From contig NZ_QGGX01000002.1 in NCBI RefSeq assembly GCF_003148805.1, positions 310,001 to 374,000 of the forward strand: a stretch of 64,000 bases of DNA, in the 5' to 3' direction. Within the stretch, counting starts at the first letter, position 1, and every line of letters starts with the position of its first letter. Both the position numbers and the translations under genes were made by a program. A model generated the notes under the pieces. The model did no database searches. It saw nothing but the letters and a program-made list of their open reading frames with translations, and was not told the origin of the DNA. Origin of the DNA: Aminobacter sp. AP02 (lineage in GTDB: Bacteria > Pseudomonadota > Alphaproteobacteria > Rhizobiales > Rhizobiaceae). Positions 8,221 through 17,616 of this stretch are shown here, one piece after another.

Positions 8221-9267
8221 ATGGTTCCCTTCGACAGGGGCACACGTGATCTGTTGCCGCTCTTCGACGCGGGGCCGCGGGAAATCATCGGGGCAGTTTC
8301 GGAGGCCGGTGGTGGCCCTGCCCATGCCGACAAGTTCCCATCTTCGTCAGCTACCTCAAACGTGCATCGGCCTGCCGATCCACCGGCTGCCACGAATGAC
8401 GGCGGTGGAGCGCATGGCACAATGCCGGTCAAGGGATCGTCATTGCCGGCCGCTGCGTCCCATGGCCTGGATGCGTCCGGCAAAGAAGCCGGGGGCCTTC
8501 ACCTCATCACGATTTCCTTGCCTCGCGATTTGCACCCGCCAAAACTTGCCGGCCCTCTCCACTCGGAACCTGGCCGCATTGACGCCCATCACGAAGCAAC
8601 GCAGGGCGACAAGCCCGCACCGGGCACCGATGTAGATGATGCTGCAAACCCCGAACTGGGCGAGCAAGGCAGCGCGTCGGAGGACGGTCACAGCATTCGC
8701 GTGACGCAGTTTGCTGAAGTCGACCAGGACGCCAGTATTATCGTCGAAGGTTATGTCGGCGAGGTCGTCGCGCGGCTGCACATTGACCAGGACCTGATGA
8801 TGGATCAGGACGTGGACATTTCCTTCACCATCGATGGTGAAGGGCGCTTCGCGATCCTGGTGGATCAAGACATGCGGATCGACCAGGACACCCAGATCGA
8901 CGTCGATTTCCATGACGACAAGGGGGTGCTCTACGTCGATGTGTTCCTGCATGATTCCATCACAGTGGAACAGGAAACCGCCGTCGACATGCTGATCAGC
9001 GATGGAGGTGCCGGTGGCACCGTCGACGTGCAACAAGACATCGAGCTTGATCAGGACGTCAACATTGACATCGACATCGAGGACGAACTGGAGGAGCGCT
9101 ATGTCATCACGCTGGACGTTGAAGTCGTTCAGGACGTTGACGCAGCCCAAGACGCTGACGTGGATATCACCGACCGAAATGGCGAGATCGAGATGGACGT
9201 GGATGCCATCCAGACCGCATCGGTCGATCAGGAGATCATTGTACGAGCCGATTTCGCCCTGGCTTAG
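8221..9267 (+). CDS. Asp-rich repeat protein 3, putative type I secretion cargo
   Basis: A 348-residue protein in two parts. Residues 1 to about 155 are Pro/Gly/Ala/His-rich, not especially acidic and probably disordered. Residues ~160-348 carry repeats built on I/VDQDxxID and VDVD words (for example HIDQDLMMDQDVDISF and DQDMRIDQDTQIDVDF) separated by beta-like hydrophobic stretches. It ends VRADFALA, again an Asp followed by hydrophobics at the extreme C-terminus. The ATG lies six bases after the membrane-fusion gene stop, with GAGG five bases upstream, so it belongs to the exporter operon. That operon position is the strongest evidence that this family is the cargo. No Sec signal peptide or membrane helix is visible, and I recognise no named family. 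Confidence 0.82.
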   Translation: MVPFDRGTRDLLPLFDAGPREIIGAVSEAGGGPAHADKFPSSSATSNVHRPADPPAATNDGGGAHGTMPVKGSSLPAAASHGLDASGKEAGGLHLITISLPRDLHPPKLAGPLHSEPGRIDAHHEATQGDKPAPGTDVDDAANPELGEQGSASEDGHSIRVTQFAEVDQDASIIVEGYVGEVVARLHIDQDLMMDQDVDISFTIDGEGRFAILVDQDMRIDQDTQIDVDFHDDKGVLYVDVFLHDSITVEQETAVDMLISDGGAGGTVDVQQDIELDQDVNIDIDIEDELEERYVITLDVEVVQDVDAAQDADVDITDRNGEIEMDVDAIQTASVDQEIIVRADFALA

Positions 9268-9439
9268 GCTGCTCTGGGAATAATCTGGCAGAAGTTATTG
9301 ATATCTATACCATCGTGAGCCGGCTACTTCCCGGGCATTTGTATAAAATATGACCATTTTAACCATATCCTCAATCGCGGGTAGATTAGTGTCGACTAAT
9401 TTGATTATATGTTAGCGGGCGGCAATAACGGGGAAGCGA
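9268..9439 (+). promoter_or_regulatory. AT-rich regulatory region upstream of the LuxR-type gene
   Basis: 172 bases, markedly richer in A/T than the surroundings (especially about 9290-9420), between the last Asp-rich gene and the regulator. It contains ATAAAATATG-like and TTGATTATATGTTAG stretches that could form a promoter, and GGGGAAG just before the TTG start at 9440. No terminator hairpin was found. Such AT-rich upstream DNA in a GC-rich genome often marks a regulated promoter; the exact start site is unknown. Confidence 0.45.
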
Positions 9440-10207
9440 TTGACTATCTCGTTTTCGGCCGAACAGAACGGCTTCGCTCACGAAAGCCCCTCCATAGTCG
9501 TCGTCGACTGCCATCTCCTGTCGCGAAGTTGTCTCGCCAGGATATTTCGTAGCGAGTTCCACGAATTCGCTGTCGTCGAGGTCGAGACCGTGCACCGCTA
9601 TGACACCAGCATGGCCGGCAGGCAGGTCTCGCTCGTCAGTCTCAACATACAGGGCTGCGCGATGACGGACATGCGTGTGATCGAGTGTCTCGCACACCTT
9701 CGTCAGATGCTTCCTGATGCTCCTACGGTGCTTCTCACGCAACTCGATGAATCAACAATCTCTGATGCCACGATCTCCGAAGTAACCCGATATGGCGTCC
9801 GAGGCTATATTACCGCTTCCGCCTCCATCGAGATCGCTCTTGCTGCGGTTCGGCTGGTCATGGCGGGGGGCGTCTACTTTCCACGGTCAGTGCCGACGGA
9901 TTGCGCGAACGCGGCACCCGCGCAGGTCGAAAACATCTTCGCCTTGCAGCCGCTACCTGCCCTGAACGGCATGGCTACGGATCTTCCCGCCAGCACCGGC
10001 CGTACCGACGTCGCATTCACCGAACGAGAGCGTCAAGTGCTGGCGACCTTGTTGCGGGGCCTTTCGAACAAGGTCATAGCGAGCGAGTTGAATCTGTCGC
10101 AGAACACCGTCAAATCACACGTATCGCATATCATGCGAAAGCTGCATGCGACCAACCGAACCGAGGCAGTCGTTCTTTCTCAATACAACGGCCCAGCCAC
10201 GGCGTAG
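9440..10207 (+). CDS. LuxR-family transcription regulator with degenerate receiver domain
   Basis: A 255-residue protein of NarL/FixJ architecture. Residues ~17-140 form a receiver-like domain and ~196-250 a LuxR helix-turn-helix (FTERERQVLATLLRGLSNK, then NTVKSHVSHIMRKL). The receiver lacks key residues: the strand that should end in the phosphorylated Asp reads VSLVSLNIQG, with Ser at about residue 67, and the conserved Lys region reads RGYITASAS. Only one Asp of the usual acidic pocket remains (VVVDCH). It should therefore not be switched by ordinary phosphotransfer, and no partner kinase lies nearby. The TTG start at 9440 is favoured by the GGGGAAG ribosome site; no early in-frame ATG keeps the domain whole. 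Its position suggests it controls the Asp-rich/type I locus (inference). Confidence 0.85.
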   Translation: MTISFSAEQNGFAHESPSIVVVDCHLLSRSCLARIFRSEFHEFAVVEVETVHRYDTSMAGRQVSLVSLNIQGCAMTDMRVIECLAHLRQMLPDAPTVLLTQLDESTISDATISEVTRYGVRGYITASASIEIALAAVRLVMAGGVYFPRSVPTDCANAAPAQVENIFALQPLPALNGMATDLPASTGRTDVAFTERERQVLATLLRGLSNKVIASELNLSQNTVKSHVSHIMRKLHATNRTEAVVLSQYNGPATA

Positions 10208-10352
10208 GGAAATAGACCACGTCGGAGTGGCACTCTCATTGCGTTCCACCCGGGTTGCAGCCGTCGCGCGGACGGGCTGAAACGCTTCATGCCGTGGCGC
10301 GGCATCGCTATTCGACGTCTATTTAGTTTTCGACGCACATCGGCACGCGTCC

Positions 10353-12044
10353 TTACTCGTCGAACATCTTGTCGGGATCGTAGACCGGCTGACCCTGCAG
10401 CAACGTTGCCACGACTTTCGCCTTGCCGACTTGTTTGATCGGAATTGCCGTGATGTCGCGGTCAATCACCACGATATCGGCGAATTTGCCGACCTCGATC
10501 GAGCCGGTGGTCTTCTCCTGGTGCAGCAGCCGAGCCGGGTTGATCGTCATCCACTCGATGGCAGTGGCGACGTCCGGCGCACCGTCGGCCTTGCGCGAAA
10601 CGGCCGCCTGGATCTTGACCAGCGGCGACAACTCGTCAGCGTCGAAATCGCTGCTCATCACCACCTCCGCGCCCATCGCCGCAAGCGTGCCGGCAGGCAT
10701 CATGTGATCGGCCCGGTCGCCGATGAACTGGCGGATGAACTTGTTGTATTCGGGATCGAGCGAACTCGGGGCGAGCTGGAAATCGGCGACCGCGCCCAAC
10801 TCCTTGAACCGGGGATAGTCCGCCTTGTCGAGCAGATAGAGATGGGTCAGGCGATGCGGTCCCGGCTTGGGGTCGGACCGTACGATGGCGTCGAGCGCGA
10901 GGCGCGCGCCGCGATCAGCCGTGACGTGATAGTGCAACTGGAAGCCCGCCTTCGACAGCTCCCTGGAGTAGCGGTCCAGCGTGTCGACATCGAAGTACAG
11001 GAAGCCGCTGTCGTAGCCATGGTCGATGCCGGCGCCCTTGAGGTAGGGGCGCAGTACCGCGCCGGTGCGTTGTTCGAGAATGCCGTCGACATAGATCTTT
11101 GCCTGGTTGAAGCGCAGCAGGCTGGTCGGGTCGTTCGAGTACAGTTTCTTCAGCGATGCCATCTGCTCGTCGAACGGCAGGTCCGGGTAGACATAGAGCG
11201 CGTTCGACGCGCGCACCGCCAGCGTGTCGTTGGCCAGGGCCTTCTGCCAGGCCTTGATGTGCCCCTGAGGCCAGAACCCGCCGGCGTCGCTGACCGAGGT
11301 GATGCCGTTCTCGGCGACCGTCTCCAGCGTCGGCAAGAGGCTCTCATAACCGAATTCGACATTGTCAGGCGTGTCGGGAAAGGCGAGGTTGCTCAGCTTC
11401 TGCTGCGCGTTCTCCAGCACCACGCCGTTGGGCTTGCCGGTCTTGGCATCGCGCAAGATGATGCCGCCGGGCGGATCTTCGGCCAAGGGGTCATAGCCTG
11501 CTGCACGCATCGCCACGGAATTCGCCCAGGCGCCGTGCCCGATGTCGTCGAGGATGAGCACCGGCCTGTCAGGCGAGATCTTGTCCAGAAGCGCAATCGG
11601 GTTGTCGCTCTGGTCGAGCAGATTGGTCATGCTGACGCCGGAGCCCAGCACCCATTCGGTCTTGCTGGTCTTCATGCAATCCTTGACCGTGGCAAGGGTG
11701 TCGTCGAGCTTGTCGAACGGTTCGAACTCGCAGAGGATCTCGTTCACGCCGGCTTCGACCAGGTGCATGTGGGCATCCTGGAATCCGGGTAGGACCATCA
11801 TGCCCTTGAGGTCGACGACATCGGCGTCTTCTCCGGCGGCAGCCAGCGCCTCTTTTTCCGAACCCACGGCCAGGATCACGCCGTCATCTTCGATGGCAAC
11901 CGCCTCTGCCTGTGGCGAACTCCGGTTGACGGTGTGAACCTTGGCGTTGGTGAGAACCATGGGCTTTGCCCAGGCTGCCGATGTCGTGGCCACGCCACCG
12001 GCAAGAACAGCTGCCAGCAAAGTCTTGGCGCCGTTGAATCTCAT
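10353..12044 (-). CDS. Exported amidohydrolase, YtcJ-like
   Basis: A 563-residue metal-dependent hydrolase of the amidohydrolase superfamily (amidohydrolase 3/YtcJ group); the substrate is unknown. The start at 12044 is set by GGAGAACGACAG upstream and gives a clear signal peptide: MRFNGAK, a hydrophobic core and SAAWA-KP, so it should act in the periplasm. The metal-binding motif GFQDAHMHL follows the N-terminal beta sandwich. Further ligands are likely in QLHYHVTADRGA (about residue 350) and SSDFDADEL near the C-terminus. The product ends with the usual composite-domain return ITGSIEVGKFADIVVIDRD-like strand. It is convergent with the LuxR-type gene and upstream of nothing obviously related. 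A frame opening 18 codons earlier lacks a ribosome site. Confidence 0.88.
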   Translation of the reverse strand: MRFNGAKTLLAAVLAGGVATTSAAWAKPMVLTNAKVHTVNRSSPQAEAVAIEDDGVILAVGSEKEALAAAGEDADVVDLKGMMVLPGFQDAHMHLVEAGVNEILCEFEPFDKLDDTLATVKDCMKTSKTEWVLGSGVSMTNLLDQSDNPIALLDKISPDRPVLILDDIGHGAWANSVAMRAAGYDPLAEDPPGGIILRDAKTGKPNGVVLENAQQKLSNLAFPDTPDNVEFGYESLLPTLETVAENGITSVSDAGGFWPQGHIKAWQKALANDTLAVRASNALYVYPDLPFDEQMASLKKLYSNDPTSLLRFNQAKIYVDGILEQRTGAVLRPYLKGAGIDHGYDSGFLYFDVDTLDRYSRELSKAGFQLHYHVTADRGARLALDAIVRSDPKPGPHRLTHLYLLDKADYPRFKELGAVADFQLAPSSLDPEYNKFIRQFIGDRADHMMPAGTLAAMGAEVVMSSDFDADELSPLVKIQAAVSRKADGAPDVATAIEWMTINPARLLHQEKTTGSIEVGKFADIVVIDRDITAIPIKQVGKAKVVATLLQGQPVYDPDKMFDE

Positions 12045-12272
12045 CTGTCGTTCTCCAATGGGCGCTCCAAAGTAGGCGTCGTCGGATACACCGTCCATTG
12101 CCCAGCGAGCGAAGACCCATTTTCGGGATATGGGAACCTCCGTCCGGCAATCGCTATCGCTGCAGTCGACGATACTTTCACGGCCGAAGCGCCCCTTTTC
12201 GGGGTCCGGGTCCGGTGATCAGCTTGGGAGATCAGACGCTGGCACGCAAATTGGGGAGGCGCAGAGAACCGA

Positions 12273-12362
12273 TGGCGGAGAGGGAGGGATTCGAACCCCC
12301 GATGGGCTTGCACCCATGCCGCATTTCGAGTGCGGTGCATTCGACCACTCTGCCACCTCTCC
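12273..12362 (-). tRNA. tRNA-Ser (anticodon CGA)
   Basis: Read on the minus strand, the 90-base gene starts GGAGAGGTGGCAGAGTGG and ends in CCTCTCC-G-CCA, with the CCA encoded. The acceptor stem GGAGAGG pairs perfectly with CCTCTCC. The anticodon arm is CCGCA-CTCGAAA-TGCGG, giving anticodon CGA (reads UCG). A long variable arm, as expected for serine tRNA, and a GGTTCGAATCC T-arm are present. No integrated element is seen at its 3' end in this window. Confidence 0.97.
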
Positions 12363-13001
12363 GCGGTCGTGATCGGCCGTTGCCGGCGCGGCGCACTAGA
12401 TAACGGCTCATCGCCCATCGCACAAGGCCAAATGTTGCCGAGATCAGCTATCTTTTCTGTCGAGGCGGAATTAGGCGCAAGACGCTGCGTCAGCTGTGTT
12501 GCCGCCATGCCCTTTTCGCTCCCTTTTGGCTCGAATGCTTCGGACCTTTCAGGTGCGGAGTGCCCACAAGACGTTTCCTTTCAGAACCTTCCGGTACCCC
12601 ATCTGAGCGTTGCCTCATGCGGGTGGACCCAAGCCTTGGTCAACGGGCTGCGGTCGACGGAGGCGGCGGGCCCCGCGCCGCCACACGGGCGGTCCTGGGG
12701 TATGATAAGGCTTAGTGGAGTGAGGCCGCGTTTGCGCGATTGTCGGTTCTGGCACAGCCGTGTATCCGAGGGTTGCCCTCCATGACCTGATGGCAGGAGG
12801 GACGGCCGGCGGCCCCCGCGAAACGTCGGTTTGCCGGCGTGTTCGCCTTGACTTCATGGCAACCTTCGGTTACGGGACCCCCTGCATTCGGCGTGGAGGG
12901 TTCTCTGCGCCGTTTGTCATGAACCCGTAACGACTGACAAAAAGACGGCCCGAACCGCCCAGGTGGTTCAACAAGGCCGACCGAACAGCGAAAGGCATAA
13001 A
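12363..13001. other. Intergenic region upstream of rplU
   Basis: 639 bases without a supported gene. Several open frames on both strands lack ribosome sites and protein-like composition. A TTGACT at 12848-12853 with a weak -10-like TACGGG 17 bases later could be the rplU-rpmA promoter, leaving a leader of about 120 bases. I found no terminator or riboswitch-like fold by eye. Confidence 0.4.
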
Positions 13002-13433
13002 ATGTTCGCAGTCATCAAAACGGGCGGCAAGCAGTATCGTGTTGCCGCCAATGATGTGATCAAGGTTGAGAGGCTCGTCGGCGCCGCCGGCGACACCGTG
13101 GAATTCATTGAAGTGCTCGCCGTTGGCGAAGGCGACAATGCAGAAATCGGCGCGCCCTTCGTGGCCGGTGCCGTGGTGACGGCGGAAGTGGTCGAGCACG
13201 GCCGCAACAAGACCGTCATCGCCTTCAAGAAGCGTCGCCGCCAGAACTCGCGTCGCGCCCGCGGTCACCGCCAGCACCACACCACTGTCCGGATCTCCGA
13301 GATCCTGACCGGCGGTGCCAAGCCTTCGAAGAAGGTGGCAGTGAAGGCCGAAGCCGCAGCTGACGTTGCTGCAGAAAAGCCCGCGAAGAAGGCAGCGCCG
13401 AAAAAGGCTGCAGCCGTCGCGGAATCAGAGTAA
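13002..13433 (+). CDS. rplU: 50S ribosomal protein L21
   Basis: Large-subunit ribosomal protein that binds 23S rRNA; 143 residues. The first ~103 residues are classic L21: start [14 protein letters not shown] and end [11 protein letters not shown]. The remaining ~40 residues are an Ala/Lys-rich basic tail ([13 protein letters not shown]) beyond the ~103 residues of E. coli L21, of a kind common in rhizobia. The frame opens at 12963, but ATG 13002 starts the conserved domain. It is followed 25 bases later by rpmA, the universal partner gene. Confidence 0.97.
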   Translation: MFAVIKTGGKQYRVAANDVIKVERLVGAAGDTVEFIEVLAVGEGDNAEIGAPFVAGAVVTAEVVEHGRNKTVIAFKKRRRQNSRRARGHRQHHTTVRISEILTGGAKPSKKVAVKAEAAADVAAEKPAKKAAPKKAAAVAESE

Positions 13434-13458
13434 TCAGAGCGACTGAAGGAGAACATCC

Positions 13459-13728
13459 ATGGCACATAAGAAAGCTGGCGGTTCGTCGCGCAACGGTCGC
13501 GATTCAGAGTCGAAGCGCCTTGGCGTCAAGAAGTTCGGTAGCGAATCCGTGATTCCGGGCAACATTATCGTTCGTCAACGCGGCACCACCTGGCATCCCG
13601 GCGTCAATGTCGGCATGGGCAAGGATCATACGCTTTTTGCGCTCGAAGCAGGCGCCGTGACCTTCAATAAAAAAGCCAATGGCCGAACCTACGTATCGGT
13701 GAACCCGATTCTCAAGGCCGCGGAGTAG
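13459..13728 (+). CDS. rpmA: 50S ribosomal protein L27
   Basis: Ribosomal protein near the peptidyl-transferase centre; 89 residues, normal length. It begins [20 protein letters not shown], the family hallmark with no N-terminal propeptide, and contains [21 protein letters not shown] strong ribosome site (GAAGGAGAA) precedes the ATG. It is co-transcribed with rplU and followed by a textbook terminator at 13799. Confidence 0.98.
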   Translation: MAHKKAGGSSRNGRDSESKRLGVKKFGSESVIPGNIIVRQRGTTWHPGVNVGMGKDHTLFALEAGAVTFNKKANGRTYVSVNPILKAAE

Positions 13729-13798
13729 CCGGTTCCGCACTACAACACCGGCGCCCCATCTCGGGAACCGGTGTCTGGCCAAGCCAGGAAAAGGATCA

Positions 13799-13827
13799 GG
13801 GGAGATGGGTTTCCATCTCCCCTTTTT
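13799..13827 (+). terminator. Intrinsic terminator after rpmA
   Basis: A perfect 10-bp stem, GGGGAGATGG (13799-13808) and CCATCTCCCC (13813-13822), with a 4-base loop and TTTTT after it. It ends the rplU-rpmA transcript. It sits 28 bases before the next start codon, so the downstream acetyltransferase needs read-through or its own promoter. Confidence 0.92.
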
Positions 13828-13849
13828 CATTTCCTGGAGGATTTTTGAC

Positions 13850-14437
13850 ATGGTTGCCGAGAAGGAAGACAGCGAAGACGAAAGGCTGTCCGTCGATTGC
13901 CCGATATTGCTGACCGAGCGGCTGGTCCTGCGCCCGCCGCATGAAGACGACATCCCCGAACTGGTTGAGCTTGCCGACAACCGTCACATCGCCGAGATGC
14001 TGGCGCGCATGCCTCACCCCTATGGCGAAGCCGAAGCGCGGGCCTTCCTTTCGATGGCGCGCGCCCAGCGCGGCGGCGTGGTCTATGCGATCACCATTGC
14101 AGACACCGGTGCCTTCGTTGGGTCGGCCGGGCTCAATGTCACCGACCGCGGGCTCGAACTGGGCTACTGGATCGGCGAACCCTACTGGAAGTCGGGTTAT
14201 GCCACCGAGGCCGCGCATGCGCTCGTCGATCTCGCCTTCCGGGCAACCGACACCAACGTTCTCAACGTCTCGTGCCGGGTGATCAACCCGGCGTCGCGGC
14301 GGGTGATCCACAAGTGCGGCTTCCAGTATGCCGGCCAGGGCATGCTGAATTCGATCGTCGCCGGCCAGGTGCCGGTCGAGCGCTACAGGCTCGACCGCAA
14401 GACCTGGGCGAGCCTCAGGTCGTGGGCACGCAGCTAA
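13850..14437 (+). CDS. GNAT family N-acetyltransferase (RimJ/RimL-like)
   Basis: A 195-residue acetyltransferase. It opens with LTERLVLRPPHEDDIPEL, typical of RimJ/RimL-type enzymes that acetylate protein N-termini or small amines using acetyl-CoA. Later come GYWIGEPYWKSGYATEAA, the acetyl-CoA-binding region, and VSCRVINPASRRVIHKCGF. The ATG at 13850 has GGAGG nine bases upstream; an in-frame ATG at 13805 lies inside the rpmA terminator and is rejected. The substrate cannot be told. The gene sits between rpmA and obgE on the same strand, an arrangement seen in rhizobia. Confidence 0.9.
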   Translation: MVAEKEDSEDERLSVDCPILLTERLVLRPPHEDDIPELVELADNRHIAEMLARMPHPYGEAEARAFLSMARAQRGGVVYAITIADTGAFVGSAGLNVTDRGLELGYWIGEPYWKSGYATEAAHALVDLAFRATDTNVLNVSCRVINPASRRVIHKCGFQYAGQGMLNSIVAGQVPVERYRLDRKTWASLRSWARS

Positions 14438-14443
14438 GGTTGC

Positions 14444-15301
14444 TCAGGCCAGTTCAAGCCACACCGGCTGGTGGTCCGAGCCGTTCGCCTCGCTATCGAT
14501 GCGAACGGATTTGACCTTGGCGGCAAGGCTGGCCTGGACGAAGGCGTAGTCGATGTGGCGGCCCTTTTCCGGATGGGTCGTGTCGGTCCAGGTGACCGAC
14601 CCGTCCGGGATGCCGCCGGCGAGCGCATAGGCGTCAACAGGGTTGTGGGCGACGATCTGGGGGCCTTCGAGAGGGTCGGGCGCGCCGGTCATCGTGAGAT
14701 GCTCGGGCGAGCCGGGGATCATGTTGAAGTCGCCCAAAAGCACGAATTCTTCGGGGCAGGGGAGCTCGGGGAATCCGTACTCGGCAGCGCCTGTGATGGC
14801 GCCGCCTTCCATCGGATAGGCGTAGACCCGCTCCTTGAGGAAGCGGATCTGCGCCATTCTCTCTTCGAGATTGACGTGGTCGAGATGCACCGAATAGACG
14901 CGCAGAGGACCGGACGGCGCCAAGACGAGCGCTTCGAGCGCGGCGCGCTGCAGATTGCCTCGATTGAGCCGTCGGGTGCGCGGCAAAAGCATGCAGCGCG
15001 ACGACACGATCGGCCAGCGCGACAATATCATGTTGCCGAACTGCAGGCGCTTGTTGGCCGGCTTGCCATCTTCGAGCAGGCCGAAATCGATGTCCATGGC
15101 GACTCCGTAGACATGGAAATAGTCGGGCAGCAACTGTGCAAGCCCCGCGACCATGTCCGCCATGTTGTTGCGCATGAAATTGCGGGTGACTTCCTGCAAG
15201 GCGATGATGTCGGCACCATCAACGCTGGCAGCGATACGCTCAAGGTCGTAGCGGCCGTCGCGCCCGATGCCATACTGGGTGTTGTAGGTGACCAGCTTCA
15301 C
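14444..15301 (-). CDS. Endonuclease/exonuclease/phosphatase family protein
   Basis: A 285-residue enzyme of the EEP (DNase I-like) fold. Motifs are KLVTYNTQYGIG at the N-terminus, DIIALQEVTRN with the metal-binding Glu, VYSVHLDHV, VLLGDFNMIPGS and, at the end, SDHQPVWLEL with the catalytic Asp-His pair. There is no signal peptide. The substrate (nucleic acid, phospholipid or inositol phosphate) cannot be decided from sequence. It is convergent with the acetyltransferase gene (stops six bases apart) and divergent from obgE, sharing a 116-bp promoter region. Confidence 0.9.
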   Translation of the reverse strand: MKLVTYNTQYGIGRDGRYDLERIAASVDGADIIALQEVTRNFMRNNMADMVAGLAQLLPDYFHVYGVAMDIDFGLLEDGKPANKRLQFGNMILSRWPIVSSRCMLLPRTRRLNRGNLQRAALEALVLAPSGPLRVYSVHLDHVNLEERMAQIRFLKERVYAYPMEGGAITGAAEYGFPELPCPEEFVLLGDFNMIPGSPEHLTMTGAPDPLEGPQIVAHNPVDAYALAGGIPDGSVTWTDTTHPEKGRHIDYAFVQASLAAKVKSVRIDSEANGSDHQPVWLELA

Positions 15302-15396
15302 TGTCGAAAATCTCCGTCATTCCAGGCGGTATTCAATCCGCACTCGCCCTTCGCTGCGCCTTGCGCTATGGCAGGTTCGCTGAAACAAACAAATAA

Positions 15397-16455
<1,059 letters not shown>

Positions 16456-16464
16456 GCTGCCGCC

Positions 16465-17613
16465 ATGACGATCCCTTCGCTGAAGAACTACAAGCGGATT
16501 ACCGTCAAGATCGGATCGGCGCTGCTGGTCGACCGTTCCGCAGGGTTGAAGCGTGAATGGCTCGCTTCCATGGCCGACGACATTGCGGCGTTGGCGGAGG
16601 GGGGCGCCGACGTGCTGGTCGTCTCGTCAGGGGCGATTGCGCTTGGCCGTACCATCCTTGGTCTCGGCAAGCGCGCTCTGAAGCTGGAAGAAAGCCAGGC
16701 TGCGGCTGCCGTCGGGCAGATCGCGCTATCAGGCGCATGGGCGGAAGAACTTGGCCGCAAGGGGCTGAAGTCGGGCCAGATCCTGGTCACACTCGGCGAT
16801 ACCGAGGAACGCCGCCGCTACCTCAATGCGCGTGCAACGATCTCGACGCTGCTCAAGATGAACGCGGTACCGGTCATCAACGAGAACGACACGGTGGCGA
16901 CGAGCGAAATCCGCTATGGCGACAATGACCGCCTGGCGGCACGTGTCGCAACGATGATGGGCTCGGACCTTCTGGTGCTGTTGTCCGACATCGACGGGCT
17001 CTACACGGCGCCGCCGGCGCGAGACCCGGACGCAAAATTCATCCCTGTCGTTGACCGTATCACACCCGACATCGAGGCAATGGCCGGGGCCGCCGCTTCC
17101 GAGTTGTCGCGTGGCGGCATGCGCACCAAGCTCGACGCCGGCAAGATCGCGACTGCCGCGGGTACCGCGATGATCATCACCGCCGGCACCAGGCTGTCGC
17201 CCCTGATGGCGATCGAGCGCGGCGAGCGCGCCACCTATTTCCGCCCGAGTGGCAATCCCGTGAAGGGCTACAAGACCTGGATCGCCGGCCAGCTCGAACC
17301 TGCGGGCCGACTGACCGTCGACGCCGGTGCCGTGGGCGCGCTGCTTTCTGGCAAGTCGCTGCTGCCGGCCGGCGTGAAGCTGGTCAGCGGCAATTTCTCC
17401 CGCGGCGACACGGTGGCGATCCTGTCGCCGGAGGGGCGCGAGATCGCACGCGGACTGGTTGCCTATGACGCAGCGGATGCCGTAAGGATCGCTGGGCTGA
17501 AAACGGCTGAAATCGAGACCGTTCTCGGTTACGAGGCGCGATCGGCAATGATCCATCGCGACGACCTCGTGGTCAGCCACACGGACAAGGTTGCGGTGCA
17601 AGCGGAAGGGTAA
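16465..17613 (+). CDS. proB: Glutamate 5-kinase
   Basis: First step of proline synthesis: phosphorylates glutamate. The 382-residue protein has the amino-acid kinase domain ([42 protein letters not shown]) and a C-terminal PUA domain (about 280-370: [20 protein letters not shown], then [10 protein letters not shown]), the full-length form. It starts nine bases after obgE and ends three bases before proA, so it is in one operon. Confidence 0.97.
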   Translation: MTIPSLKNYKRITVKIGSALLVDRSAGLKREWLASMADDIAALAEGGADVLVVSSGAIALGRTILGLGKRALKLEESQAAAAVGQIALSGAWAEELGRKGLKSGQILVTLGDTEERRRYLNARATISTLLKMNAVPVINENDTVATSEIRYGDNDRLAARVATMMGSDLLVLLSDIDGLYTAPPARDPDAKFIPVVDRITPDIEAMAGAAASELSRGGMRTKLDAGKIATAAGTAMIITAGTRLSPLMAIERGERATYFRPSGNPVKGYKTWIAGQLEPAGRLTVDAGAVGALLSGKSLLPAGVKLVSGNFSRGDTVAILSPEGREIARGLVAYDAADAVRIAGLKTAEIETVLGYEARSAMIHRDDLVVSHTDKVAVQAEG

Positions 17614-17616
17614 GAC

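Noticed and set aside
8440-9150. Minus-strand open frame opposite Asp-rich gene 3
   Set aside because: Same low-complexity shadow effect; the plus-strand gene has a ribosome site and operon position.
10431-11792. 453-codon plus-strand frame opposite the amidohydrolase
   Set aside because: High-GC antisense frame; the minus strand has motifs, signal peptide and ribosome site.
12273-12362. Integrated element attached at the tRNA-Ser gene
   Set aside because: No integrase and no repeat of the tRNA 3' end were seen on either side; the flanking genes are ordinary.
13805-13849. Earlier ATG for the GNAT gene
   Set aside because: It lies inside the rpmA terminator stem; ATG 13850 has a proper GGAGG site.
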